Positions 37,101 through 48,606 of a stretch of 64,000 nt of DNA are shown here, one piece after another. The notes under the pieces were generated by a model. It saw nothing but the letters and a program-made list of their open reading frames with translations. It was not told where the DNA came from and searched no databases. The position numbers and the translations under genes were made by a program. The stretch comes from Marthasterias glacialis (taxonomy: Eukaryota; Echinodermata; Asteroidea; Forcipulatida; Asteriidae). The DNA is taken from the NCBI GenBank assembly GCA_911728455.2, contig OU452219.1, positions 4,214,320 to 4,278,319 of the forward strand, given 5' to 3'. How positions within the stretch are numbered: the stretch's first letter is position 1; each line of letters starts with the position of its first letter.

Positions 37101-40100
37101 TCGGACACAATATACAAAAAATTGTTAGAAATGACCTTGCGTTTCGACAAAAGCAGAGTCTTTCTTAAAGGCTCAAATAGTTCAGATCAATAGGCATATA
37201 AGCTATATATATATAGTTCTGTACATCGGATAGGCACGTGCTCTCAGTACTCCAAACTGGCGTGGGTTTACAGGCCGAGCTGCGTAGTTTTAATCAAAAA
37301 CTTGAAAATGCATGTCGGCCATTCATTATTCTTTGACGATACTGGTTTTTACACCTGATGTAAAAATACACCACACTTTCTTCATTTTTGTGTTTTTGCA
37401 TCCCCGTAACCACCGTCACAAGGAATCAATCAATCAATAGACACAGGCATTTGCCTGTGGTCTCCTCCTCAAAATATACAACGCTGGAATCACTGGTGCC
37501 GCTCCCACCATAGCCCGCCTTTCCAGTGCTGCTGCTTTCAGTTTGGTGGTATCACACCCTGACCATACTCGGATGTTGTCCACCCAACGCATCTTTGGTC
37601 GGCCCACAGAGCGATGACATCCCTCAAGGAACGATATCAAGGAATGATATCAAGGAATGATAGTGGTCATTTTTGTGAAAGAACAAGCAAACAAACACAT
37701 CAATAATTTGCTTGCCAAAAATAAAATTGATACGATCCAAAAAAAAGCAAACTTACGGTGAGCGAATCTCCAATTGCTGCAATGACATTGATGTCACCGG
37801 GTCGCAACTTGTGAACTTCAAAACAAAAACAAAAAAGTTATGCAAAACAAAAAAACTGTTAAGTTATAATAATTGGTTTTCACTAAACTCAACACAACTG
37901 TAAACCAACCTGGGAACATTCCGTCGAGGTAGTGATCTTGTTTTATAGTGACTTTACAACGCGAAACGCTTTTGTCAAGGATTTTTGTAAAGATCATGTA
38001 TAGGCCTATTTTGTGCTTAATAGCGATTGTGGTAATTAAAATACCAGTAAGCTAGTGCGATTTGAGGTCTTTAAAGTACTATTTTTTCGACATTGGAAGT
38101 ATAGCATACGGAATTGTTTGGTATTGCGAGTTATGACCTATATAGTCAATGAACTTTCTGATTGAAAATAATAAATTGTCGTTCCCCTTATCCCCCCCAG
38201 ATAATTACCGATCCTGTCCTTTTGTCTTTACTGGTTATCCCCTGAAGAAAAGCTAAATCTTAAAACAAAAACTGAGGGTAACGTTCAATAGTCTGTACAC
38301 AAAGGCTAAACAATTTGACATTCAAACTAGATTTAAATAAAAAACACTGACCCAATTTCAAAAGTTCATTTGTTCGAAGATCGTATACAATGATCAACAA
38401 GATTGTGTTGACAAAAATAGAATGTTTATTTACCCAGGGTAAATACACTCACCTGATGTGGGTTTTTCCGGGGATACCGAAGGCGGGCAGTCGAAATGAG
38501 CATCTATGGTGATCTAAAATGGTGGTTTATACAAGGTGTGGGTAAGAAAAGGGGGGAATTATTGTTGGGGCAGGCAAGCAGGGAAAAGAAGTTTTAACGA
38601 TGATTCAGCGGCACCCCTGGCGATTACAGAACTACGATACTCTACTGAAAGCGATAGCAGGGTAATGGGGACGTTACGGCATGGGCTGTTCCAATACCGC
38701 AACACGGTAAAACCAGGGAACAAACATAATACCACTTGTTCCTCAAAGATGCTCAGGTCCGTTTGGGCCGATTTGACCCCCAACTTTAGGTTTAAATTCT
38801 AAATGGCTACTTTTATAGATTCAAGAATATTATAGGCTTTCATTTCAAGTACTGCAAAAAACAAATCTGCCAATGGTACGGCAATGGTAGTTAAATAACT
38901 AAAAATAAATTATTGTCGAGATCCCGACATTATCGCACGTCCATCAGCCATTTACAAACAATAGACCGATTGCGCAACATACGTCACGTGACCCCTGTTG
39001 GGTTAAAAATGTAAACACACACGTAATCCTCCATAGGAAAGGGTGGTACGGTACACGATGATTAATGCATTTAGTTAATTCGATCGAGGCTTTTTTTTTT
39101 GCTCGAAATCTGTGAAAGATATTTCAGAGTTTGTACCAAAGACCTTCAAGTGGCTGAATAAAGCCAGTAAGGACAGTTCCAGCAGGTCTTGAAAATTGTA
39201 AAAGTACCGTATAAATGTGCACGATGTGTACAGAGCACGACGGAACGTTAGGCCAGACGACCGCGATCACCACACACTTTTCAACACAAAAAATTCAAAG
39301 TTTTGAAGCTGAAATCCTCCAAAGAAATTGCTTTCCAAAACTGTGTGATTCCTTTGCCTGTTTGAAATTCTGCAAGGCTAGGTATTAATGCTCACTTTTC
39401 CAACGTTGTTTATCCTTTTTTACAGTGATTTAGGCCAACATTACAAACAAAATAACAGACGGGTGGCTACATAACAGTCGTCCGACGCCGGTAGTGCATG
39501 GCTTAAAAAAACCTCTGTTCAAAAGAATTCTGTTAAATTATGAAACAGAGATGTGATTTAAATTAATGCCAAACCATACTACTTTAAATAAAGGGGCTGA
39601 TTAACTAATTCATTGCTTAACGAAAGTATAATCGACTGTTTTCGAACTCACTCTGTGTCACGGCCTATCTCTTTACACGTATTTTTTCACCAGCTGTATG
39701 ACGTCATACCCAATAGGGGGTCACGTGACCGCATGTAAACATTGTCGCGCAATCGATCTATTGTGCTTGTTATACCATGGTATTGGACTGTGAGCCTTTA
39801 TTTGTCGAGAACCAATCACTTGACATAATACAAAATGTCATGTCTTCCCAAAAAAGTGACGTTGTCGGGGTCCATAACCTAGATCGTCCTCAGAAAATTA
39901 ATTTCATCGTCCCCATTGATATGTACATTGAAGTTGGCAAATACACCCGAGAAAGAGGTAGGTCATGATGCCCCAGAGAGTTATATATAACTCTATGTGA
40001 TGCCCGCGTCCATTACCTAGATCGTTCTCATAACATTATTTCATCGTCCCCATTGATCTGTACAACCACATTAGCGGTACTACCTGAGGAAGAGGTTACT

Positions 40101-42592
40101 GAGCAACCACTGGTAGTGTGCACGACTGTACTTCTGATACTTCGGGGGCAGATGGCATCCTCGGCTTCGCCTCGGGTGCAATCTGCCCCCTCGGGTGTCC
40201 AAAACAGCATGGACCACATCACAGCAGACAACAATTGTATAATGTTACATTGCATTTTCCGTGACATATGCGAAAGTTTATGTATGTTTTTCGTTTTGGA
40301 ACAGCATCATCTGTCAAAATTCGTTCGTTCACTGAAAACAAATCTTTCGGCAAAAATCGGGCTATGCAACGTTAAACTGACCGGCTCAAATCTGGCAACC
40401 CGAAGCTTAAGCTTATCAAGAGCATTGTGTGAGTAAAAGAGTATGACAAGAAAATAGGAGTTTACAAATATACAAATAATGAATGTTTATGAGTGCAATG
40501 GTAAGAATGGTACGAGGCGAAGCCAAGTTGAATGGAACATTCCATCTTTCAACGAATGAAAATATTCTTACCATTGCACGAATGAAAAGCATTCATTAGT
40601 TGTTTTATATAACATCCAAGTAGATCTTTGTCATTTGATTGGCGGATAACACTATAAAGTATAATAAGCTTCAGCCATTTTTAATCGAATAGTCACTTTC
40701 GTCAATGGAGGGCGGGCGAGCGTGCAATGGAACAAATCGGATAGAACGAAAAATGCACGGTGAATGGAACAAAAAATGCACGGTGAATGACGTAGCATGC
40801 AATGGTACATTTATTTGCTATCACGTGACCGACCATCCTCCAATCAAATGGCAAGGATCTCCTTGGGTGTTTTATAAAATATAATTGCAAATGTTTATGT
40901 TGGAATACAATTATCAAAATTATGTCAAATATCTTTGGAATTCAGGTCAGGCTAAATTTGTATACATTGTGAAAATGTTAAACTAGGAACTGCGCAACAA
41001 TTTTATGGGATTTTGTGACATTCGCATAATACCAAGCAAAATACCAAACACAATTCCCCGAACCATCTGCATCACATGACGCACTGCGCTTTACTGTGAA
41101 TACAGCCCCCCCCCCTCCCCTCGCCCTACTACTTGTTTTACCGTCATAATATTTAACAGATATAGTCTAATTGGTTGGCAGCACTGTGGTTACTATACCC
41201 ACACCAAACATCAATGTCAGAATGTGTCTTTTGGTATAAAGCTCTAAAAACTCCAGGGTCAGACTTGACCCAGATTCCAGGTCCTAGGGGCCCGACCCAT
41301 TTCTGGGCCAATATGACTAAGAATCTGTGGCAAAATGAGCCACAAATTGAGTCCAACTGACACAGAATCCTGACGAAGAATCCGAGTTAAAAATCTCTTT
41401 CTTTAGAAACCAGTTTTCGGGCAAGTCTGACCCAGAAATGGGTCAAGCCCCCTTGGACACGGAACCCGGGTCAATTCTGACACGGGGATTTTTTTAGAGT
41501 GTGTAGTTTGGGGCTGCGGTTGACGCACTATATGCCTACATTAGCATACTGTGTTTGCAGGGAAATGTTGTTGATTCTTCTAAATTTGTAGAGCTTCCCC
41601 TTCCCCAATACAGTGAATAAAACCTATATTCAAACACTTAAGTCAAACTTTACTCACAGAAGATGAATTTCTGTTGAGTTCATCCACCATGCTCGGATCT
41701 CCGTACCCGTACCTGTCGAAAGTCTCCAGCACTGCAACATAGTCCTCCCAAAGATCTGAGTGGGGCAATCATACAACTACAAATATAGTTTGCGCAAAAT
41801 TGCCGTATCCGACTGCTACTTTATTATCTCTCTTTTTAGGCCTATTTTAGGTCAAACTATATCATTATTGTCCAGAAAGGTTGACAGAATGTATACAGAG
41901 AGGAACAGGAACTTTAAACAATTACAAAGTGTCAAAATGGGTTTGACAACGATACTCGCTAAACACCATTTTTACAAGTTTATTCGGGCATAGTGCGTTA
42001 GAGTTCCGGCAGCGCGAAGAAATGGCCGCTTGATTTTTTTTTTTTAAATGTCAATAATTAGCGTTTAGCTACCAATTCCTTTGAAATAATGGAAAAAAGT
42101 CCATCATCCATTAAAAAAAAATCCCTTAGAAAGTTGCAGTCGGATATGGATTTTTTCCGTACTGACACTATTTAAACAAAGCACAGATCTCTGTGCATGA
42201 GTAAAGTTTATGAAGAAATAACTAATTTTGCTACAAACATGACTTCGGTATTGCTCCATGTGTCGAGCACTGCAGGGTCCTATATTGGCTGTTCGTACAC
42301 ACAGACTGACAGCTATGGTAACTCAGTACTGGCGTGAGTATATATCGACATCGAAATCACCCAAACAACCTTATACAATTCATTTACAAAAACGAATAAA
42401 AACCAAACAAGTCTTGGTTGAAATTGAGTATAAAACTGCTATAACCGTGTGCGAATATCGCTATTTTCGGACGGCTTCCGAACGAGAGGTGGGGGTGATT
42501 TGCAACATTTGGCTGTATTTACCTGCGATTTCATCTTTGGAAGATGCACTGAATACGAGGCACAAGAGAGTGAGTAGAAAGAGAAACTGCAT
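28101..42592 (-). CDS. PLB1: Membrane-anchored phospholipase B (PLB1-like SGNH/GDSL lipase), complete
   Basis: Fourteen coding exons join in frame to 486 residues: 42523-42592, 41658-41755, 38453-38513, 37757-37815, 36878-36945, 36284-36327, 35387-35495, 33475-33670, 32081-32169, 31003-31072, 30136-30231, 29779-29874, 29189-29254 and 28101-28439. All have GT/AG borders. PLB1 enzymes hydrolyse both acyl chains of phospholipids at the outer cell surface. Seen: signal peptide [20 protein letters not shown] nucleophile Ser94; SVGGD (119-123); GGND (203-206); acid and base Asp332 and His335 in APDCFHLS; then [10 protein letters not shown], a Glu/Gln-rich stalk (about 395-436), one transmembrane helix (453-473) and a basic tail ending YQQL. 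Human PLB1 has four lipase repeats; this gene has one. Introns are stuffed with small transposons. The lipid substrate is not known. Confidence 0.94.
30457..30905. mobile_element. Non-autonomous inverted-repeat element family E (phospholipase intron)
   Basis: Terminal inverted repeats GACCGATCCATTAAGCCCCG and its complement bound about 449 bp. No transposase frame. The outer bases (TATTGACCGAT) resemble the family A ends (ATAGACCGATT). Confidence 0.8.
31729..31991. mobile_element. Two adjacent foldback elements of GGATTTCACAAA type
   Basis: 31729-31878 and 31889-31991 each start with GGATTTCACAAA and end with TTTGTGAAACCC. Between are runs of AGGACTAGTCCTAACTTA, themselves near-palindromic. 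They lie in a phospholipase intron. Confidence 0.8.
32591..33265. mobile_element. Cluster of family C inverted-repeat elements
   Basis: Three copies with ends like GTTTACGAAACCACGGCTTG and its complement: 32591-32748 (diverged), 32991-33106 and 33110-33265. The last two lie head to tail, 3 bp apart. A right-end remnant lies near 32465. Other copies are at 44862-45016 and 61836-61988. All are 115-160 bp without coding frames. Confidence 0.8.
33728..33866. mobile_element. Small inverted-repeat element
   Basis: TACTCTCTTTAAGTTTTGA on the left pairs with TCAAAATCTTTAAGAGAGTA on the right, and inner arms ACTAAAACTAGG and CCTAGTTTCAATCGA also pair. A related sequence lies at 51140-51265. Confidence 0.7.
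33895..34718. repeat. CCAATCAG / CCAGCCAG minisatellite in a phospholipase intron
   Basis: About 820 bp of 4- and 8-bp units (CCAATCAG, CCAGCCAG, CCAATTAG) with a few interruptions (AGCTAGCTGGCC). A higher-order unit recurs, for example around 34130 and 34270. Open frames of repeating Gln-Pro-Ile-Ser type are by-products. Confidence 0.97.
36451..36474. repeat. CAATT microsatellite
   Basis: Five consecutive CAATT units in a phospholipase intron. Confidence 0.9.
36789..36832. repeat. Perfect hairpin TTTGTGTTTTACCCA
   Basis: TTATTTGTGTTTTACCCA and its exact complement flank an 8-nt loop TACACCGA. It lies in a phospholipase intron, just upstream (3') of the exon at 36878. Confidence 0.8.
37434..37640 (-). 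mobile_element. Likely LINE C-terminal fragment
   Basis: The minus-strand frame reads [18 protein letters not shown] followed by [11 protein letters not shown]. This resembles the GRPxxRWxDxIxxWxG...A.DRxxWR tail of several LINE reverse transcriptases. No catalytic motif remains. It lies in an intron of the phospholipase gene. Confidence 0.5.
38959..39763. mobile_element. Inverted-repeat element family A, best-preserved copy
   Basis: About 805 bp from CAATAGACCGATTGCGC to GCGCAATCGATCTATTG. CACGTGACCCC lies inside the left end and GGGGGTCACGTGAC inside the right. It is closely similar to 11518-12348. No coding frame. It sits in the large phospholipase intron 2. Confidence 0.85.
40497..40595. 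repeat. Inverted repeat GTGCAATGGTAAGAAT
   Basis: GCAATGGTAAGAAT on the left pairs with ATTCTTACCATTGCA on the right, and TGGAACATTCCA forms an inner palindrome. It lies in phospholipase intron 2. Confidence 0.6.
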
Positions 42593-44861
42593 CTTGTCAA
42601 TCACATCAGAGCAAGATGATGCCAGTATTCCGATCCCCGGGTTGTTATATCAGGTGATGAACTCGACACGGTGTGCATAACCTCGTACCTTGTACCTTAT
42701 GTAAAAGGTATTCTGTGTTACGAAGTACTGGCGCTCCTCAGATGAACAAAGGTCGACAAAATCTACACACACTAAAATATTAGCTAAGTATCCACAACGC
42801 TGGGAAACTGTTTACGGAGCAGCTATATATAAATGCAACCTGAAGACCACTTATAGTGGACGATGGCTCAAGCAATGCAAACGAACTGTAGGTTCAACGT
42901 GGCCTTGTAAACACGCTCACCACCATGGATAATGGAAAAGAACAACTCGAGGACTTGTAATCTGTTTCTTTTATGTGTAGGCCAATGCCCATTTCATTTT
43001 GTCACACAATGCACGGTGACTAAAGGAATCATTAGTGAACAATTTTGCTGGAATAACCGCAAACAGTGTGATCCGGTCATTCTTTGCCGAGGTTATGCAA
43101 CACGTGTATTTTACCAAAATACCAAACACTTTTGTCGGTGGTCTCATTTCAGGGGGAAAAAATTAAAAAAAAACAGTTGATGGTTCGTCAGGGATTTGGA
43201 CACGCTTGTATCGGTCTTATTCTGACTGCAGCAAACAAAATAAGGAATTGTGATTTGGAATGTCTTCAAATGCTACTTTCTCAACTATCTCGTAATTTCC
43301 GTCTTTAAAACAAAAAGAGAACAAAATCCAACAGAAATTTTATTATTTTTGTTTGTTGCTAGCAAGCCTTTTTGAATAATGACTTATTGCAATTTATAAA
43401 ATAGATTAAAACTAGATTAAAGTTTTGGGGAAACTTCTGTTGCTAGAGAGATGTTTCATAATATTGAAGTCGTGCTTTGAAAAGCTCCTGTTCTGTGGGG
43501 GGGGGGACTCCGGCACACTGCCACTCCCGAGTGAATAGTCGTCACCAATTGTAGATTATTGACTGTGGAATTCTTCTTTGAATAAAAGGAACGAAGACCA
43601 GGAAAAAGAGACCTGGCTTATTCAGACATAACAGAAGGCACTCTGAACACTTCGCCTGATTGTGTGATGACGTGAAACATTATACAAAACAAGCTTTATG
43701 TCCTAATGGTCATAGGTTTACTGCCAATCTGGACATTTTTTTAATTAATAGTCTTGAATATTTTTTATGATCACTGTTTTTAGTATCAAACAAGTTTATA
43801 TATGAATTTGCATAGATTTTTTTTAGTTTTTGTCTGTCAAGATGTATTGGTAATTTTATGGTATAAGCAGGTTGTATTGCTGTGGACTATGGTACTGCGC
43901 TGAACTTGATGTACGGTATGCATAGCATGGGCTTAACTACCAGTGGAGTGGGGGATATATATCCCCCCCCCCCCCCCACTTTTTGGCCAGGGGGATGATC
44001 CATAAGGATCATCCCCCAGATTTTGGTCCTTACAATCCCTATCAAGCCAACAACCACGTCTGTAAGGGCCCGTACACGCCCACATGTACGTGCAAACAGC
44101 GAGTAGAATGTTGCCATTTACACGAACGTTACACCCACCAAACAGCACGCTGTGACAAGTTGAGGTTGGAATCAGTTAACTTCACAAGGCCTAATGAATG
44201 GACAATGTACTTTGCAGAAAAGCAGAAAAGAAATGTTTTCTGCAATTATTTGAATGAATTACGTAGAACATTAACAACACAGAGGGCATCCATAATGCAA
44301 TCAAACATCTGCTGTGGACTTACGTAACTTTCCCCATGCCCCCTTTGCTCGTTATCTCAGCATTATTCTTTTTTTCCCATTACTATCCACCCCACTTTTC
44401 ACGACAAATTTACGCCACTGATGCATAGACTTGAACATGTCGGCCGATACATCTGCCTCTGCCTCATTCACAGGCAAGTAAACGTTGGTAATGTTGTTTG
44501 AGATTATTTGAATAATGAGAATTATGTGAACTTGTACTAAGTACATGGTTTTGTTGAAAGGTATAAAAACAAATGGTTACTCGCTACACTGGGTCAAAGA
44601 TTTCAGAAATCAGAGCCCCAGTGGAGAATTTTCACGAATAAACTATAACACACTTTATCACTAGTGACTTTTCAACCATCTCAAGAAGAGATTCAAGCCA
44701 TAATTACTAACGAGATTTCTGACAAAGAATGTAACTCGATTAACTGAGGAGTTTCCCAAAAGTTTTTCGATGTATGACAATTTGTCTAGGACTGCAATAG
44801 TTTGGTTCCCAGACCAAAAAATATCCGACTATTCTCTGTCGATTTTAGGGTCAGGTACATA

Positions 44862-45016
44862 GGCCCTTTTCGAATCCACGGCTTCGGTTCCGGATTCAGC
44901 TCAGGCTAACTTGGCCCCGCGGTTGTTTTGAAGATTGCGCGTGCTTTGCGGACACGCTCAGGGCTTCAGACGAGAGGACGGATCCTGAAGCCGGAGCCGT
45001 GGATTCGAAAAGGGCC
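44862..45016. mobile_element. Family C inverted-repeat element
   Basis: GGCCCTTTTCGAATCCACGG at the left and its inverse at the right. Immediately followed by an AATAGAGTTAT...ATAACTCTAT hairpin. Confidence 0.85.
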
Positions 45017-46022
45017 AATAGAGTTATCTTATACATAACTCTATGGTCAGGTATCACCCAAATGTCACGTGACAAAAAAGGAGGAATTCCTCCTTTTCCG
45101 AAAATATCCGAAATGCTCCGAACTCGTTGTCGTCAATATTTGGATAGTGTCGTTGATGGTCGGACATTTGTTTTGTTGATAAAAATTCAAAAAAGATTAG
45201 CAGACACGTCCCATTATCGTTTTTCTTTTCTTTTTTCCCCCAACAAATTCAACCCTATATTTGAATAAATTTGTAACATTTTTACAAACTGATTATCCCA
45301 GGCTTTTTGAAAGTAAACAAAGCCCGTTTTTTATCCAATGACATCGCCCACCGTTGGTATCAAGAGTAATGAGTATTTATATGTTGCGTCATAATCTATG
45401 TTTGGCTTTGGATGATGCCTGACCTAAGTTTTTTAACAAGAGTCGTCAGGGAATCTTTGGTCAGGGAACCAGACTAGGACTGCAATGTCAACCTTTATCC
45501 CATCGCTTGTCTTGCAGTATCTGTTGTTCTGACTACAGGCTACTTTATCACTAATTTCACCGCTGATGCTTTGAATATTGTTTGTTTTCACGTTTAGACT
45601 TGGCTATGTCGTTTACCTCCTATTAACTTTTTAGTAATATAACCAATTGGGTCTACTAGGCAAGAAATTGTTGAAGACATGCCTATACTTTATATCGTTT
45701 GAATTTAGTTTGACTTCAATGAAAAAGTGGTTATCAAAAGAAGGGAACGGCGCCTCAACAATATTATCAGGTCAATCTCGATCTTTATTTTCAATTATGG
45801 TCTTACACAGAACCTGCAACTTAAAACTGTCAAAAACATTTGAGAATCACTTTCCACTCTGGCAACAACAAGAATTTTATTAATATTATTAATTATACAA
45901 AAGTACTGCATTATGTGGCCAAGTTGTGACCCATTGTTTTCTTATCTGCAACAAGAGGTGTGTTTCGGAGGATGTAACCCGGGTCACGAGTTTTAAGATG
46001 CTTTTTACCACACAAACAAACT

Positions 46023-46221
46023 GGGCCAAATTTCATAAAGCTGTCGTTAAGCAGAAAATACTGCTTATCAAATTTCTTTGCTAAGCAAAAAGTGAATGGG
46101 CCACCAGTCGGAACAATGTAAACGTGATTGAATTTTGGCTGGCTACCTGTTTCTGCTGAGCAAGATTTTTCTGTGCTTAGCAAGTTTTTGTGCTTAATGC
46201 AGGCTTTATGAAATTGGACCC
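46023..46221. mobile_element. Family D inverted-repeat element
   Basis: Ends GGGCCAAATTTCATAAAGC and GCTTTATGAAATTGGACCC are inverted. An inner motif TGCTTAGCAAG is also repeated in both directions. The second copy is at 58568-58762. Confidence 0.8.
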
Positions 46222-47475
46222 TGTTTAGTAAAGACAATTCTTGCTTAAATGGAATTTAGATACTGGACCAGCCAAAACACCATGCAGTGTTTCTTGCCAA
46301 ATGCCTGGGTCCCCATATCAACAAGAACATTAAATTTGTCAAGCAATGTTTCTTTCTAAACTTCTTTCGTATTTAACGAATCTAACCGAGCGGCTATAGA
46401 CCTCCATTGTGTCATGTTGACCTTCCATTAAAATAAATGGTACAACAACAAAAACAAGGTTGAAAGGACCAAACGGTCTGACTACATCTGGTTTCAAAAG
46501 AATCATCTGTCACAATCGCTATGCGACACACAGGAAACACGACGAGGCTATAGTGACTGCATGCCAAAGGTCTACCGGTTTCGGCTTGGTCGAATAGTCG
46601 TTAATCCACAACTTAACTTCAAAGGGAAGACGATTGTTTGCCAGCATACACTTCGAAAATACAACCCTTGTTTGCCCCAAAACGAACATGTATGGCGGTG
46701 TCCGAAACAACTGATTTGTCTATACAGTATCGGATCTGCAAGATCACTGCGTCTTTTAACAGCCACAGCTGGTAAGCCAAAACCCAGTATTATAGGTCTA
46801 TTGTTGTTTCAAATTTCAACAAAGTCCAGCAGTGCTTACGGCAAACTATTGTTGAAGGTAACAAAGCATTGGAATTGTACGGGTGCCCTTAAATTTGAAA
46901 TAACCTTTCATTTAAAGCTGATGGCTCTAAATAAATATTTATAGGCTATCTTAGAGTAATTTCGCTGACGTCATAGAAACCGAAAACAATGGAAACATAA
47001 ATTATGAGCTGTTAACAGATGCAACGTGTTTATAACTGCACAGGACAACTGACGTCAATTTTTCCATTTGCGAAAAAACAACAACGGAAGATTGGCTTTA
47101 TTGTTTTTAATTATAGATCGACTAAAGAGAGCCGATAAATCTGAACGACTCTTTTTGTTGTGTAGATTGACTAACATACAGCTTTGGCCATGAGGAGGAA
47201 TTTAGTTTGCAATGCTGATTAAAAAATAAGTGTGCGTTTATAATTTGAAGTAAAAGTTGTTTTTCCGCAATGAAGATATGTACAAAGTTTGTTAATTTTA
47301 GAAATGGCATCACTTGTCATGACAAAAATAAATGTGTAGCAACTGATTTTGTTGTTAAACAAAACTTAAGGTGCAGTTGATTTAAGGATATCATAATTGT
47401 GGAAAGTCCAGACATTTGTAGTTCATACAAAACAATAAATTATTCAACTATTCGGATCAACTGTTTAAATCAAAA

Positions 47476-48606
47476 TCATAAGAAGTCACCTTTCAGAGTT
47501 TGACATGAGTGCAAAGTCTGGCTTTTCATACTGCCGAATATCTGTCCACAGTGGCGGCACGGCAAGACGTCCGTCTCGCCATGGCGATGCAGAAGATGTT
47601 TCCGGAGATTCACCGGCCGTCTGAACTTTTTCTTACAGTGTTCGCACTTGTGGGACGAACTCTTGCTGGGGGTAACCGTTACGGGGCTTGGGGTGCTCCT
47701 GTTACTGTCGCTTTCTTCGCTCGTTCCTGCTGGGGCAGGGATGATGCGGACCAAGTCGTTAGCCAGGATAATGCTGGATGGAAGAGGGGGACAATCTGCA
47801 GATGGTCTCGGCTTGTGCCAGCGACGATGGGAAGCTAAATTGGCATGACAGTTAAACACTTTGTCGCATTCTGAGCAGCGGTATTCGACGTGGACGATGC
47901 GAGAGCATTTGTGTTGAGCGAGAGAAAGTGGGTTGTGATAGTCTTCCTTGCACAACTTACAAACAAACAGTCCTTTTGTTTTGGCTGCACCGCACGGTGC
48001 TGACGATTCGCCTTCAGTCGCATGTTTGCCATCAGCGGTGAGTTCTTTTATATAAGTCCCAATTACAGGTGACTTGTTGTCGTTGTCAAAGTTAAGCTTT
48101 CTTGCGGCTCTTGGTTTCTTACCAGACTGAAATGGTTTGGGTGTAACCATCGCCCACTGATCTCCCGAAATGGGTCGCTTCTTCAATGGTAATGATCTTG
48201 TCGGCGTTGATTCGACCTTTGGCGTGGATGGCGTTTTGCACATTGTTTGAACACTGTCTCGAATGTCATATTTCTCGGAAGTTTCAGAAGAGGATGGATG
48301 CTCGTAGGATGGGGTGCACACTGGTTCCTTGTAGACAAACGCAGCAAATGGGCTGTCCTTTCCGAAACCGAACGCGGGAATCTCCACTGCGTAACCAGCG
48401 GGCAGCGGGTCAACGGGGCTGCTTCCGTAGCCCGAGTCCGGTGAATCGACATGCCCTGTCGGGGACCACTGCACTCCTACCACCAAACCATCTCCGATAG
48501 CTGCATGCCCGGACTGTTGGTTGTTGTCTACCCAGTCCAGTAAGCGGGAACGATGCGACATGGTCGACAGATTTTGGTTCCGTTTCACCAAAAATCCTCT
48601 GGGCAT
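47476..48606 (-). CDS. INSM1: INSM1-like SNAG-domain zinc-finger transcriptional repressor, intronless
   Basis: A single uninterrupted frame of 376 residues, matching the intronless layout known for vertebrate INSM1. Insulinoma-associated proteins are nuclear repressors in neuroendocrine and neuronal precursors that recruit co-repressors through an N-terminal SNAG motif. Seen: SNAG start MPRGFLVKR (1-9); Ser/Pro-rich linker; KKPRAARKLNFD with SPVIG (163-183), a block shared with INSM1; an atypical finger C216-C219-H232-C234 within SLAQHKCSRI; a classical C2H2 finger C244-C247-H260-H264 ending HRRWHKPRP; a second C2H2 finger C321-C324-H337-H342; and a last C2HC finger C350-C353-H366-C368. It has four fingers and a short C-terminus, whereas vertebrate INSM1 is longer with one more. 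The start is fixed by the SNAG motif. A possible AATAAA on its strand lies at 47098-47103. INSM2 is the alternative name. Confidence 0.95.
   Translation of the reverse strand: MPRGFLVKRNQNLSTMSHRSRLLDWVDNNQQSGHAAIGDGLVVGVQWSPTGHVDSPDSGYGSSPVDPLPAGYAVEIPAFGFGKDSPFAAFVYKEPVCTPSYEHPSSSETSEKYDIRDSVQTMCKTPSTPKVESTPTRSLPLKKRPISGDQWAMVTPKPFQSGKKPRAARKLNFDNDNKSPVIGTYIKELTADGKHATEGESSAPCGAAKTKGLFVCKLCKEDYHNPLSLAQHKCSRIVHVEYRCSECDKVFNCHANLASHRRWHKPRPSADCPPLPSSIILANDLVRIIPAPAGTSEESDSNRSTPSPVTVTPSKSSSHKCEHCKKKFRRPVNLRKHLLHRHGETDVLPCRHCGQIFGSMKSQTLHSCQTLKGDFL

Larger units (their letters stand above)
42593..47475. other. Intergenic stretch between the phospholipase and INSM-like genes
   Basis: No host gene was recognised. 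It should contain the phospholipase promoter (just above 42592), but no core element could be assigned. It holds a C-run repeat (about 43930-44420), a family C element and a family D element. Plus-strand frames at 43983-44327 and 46561-46944 resemble nothing known. Confidence 0.5.

Noticed and set aside
43983..44327. 114-codon cysteine-containing frame on the plus strand
   Set aside because: It begins inside a C-run interspersed repeat and shows no domain spacing.
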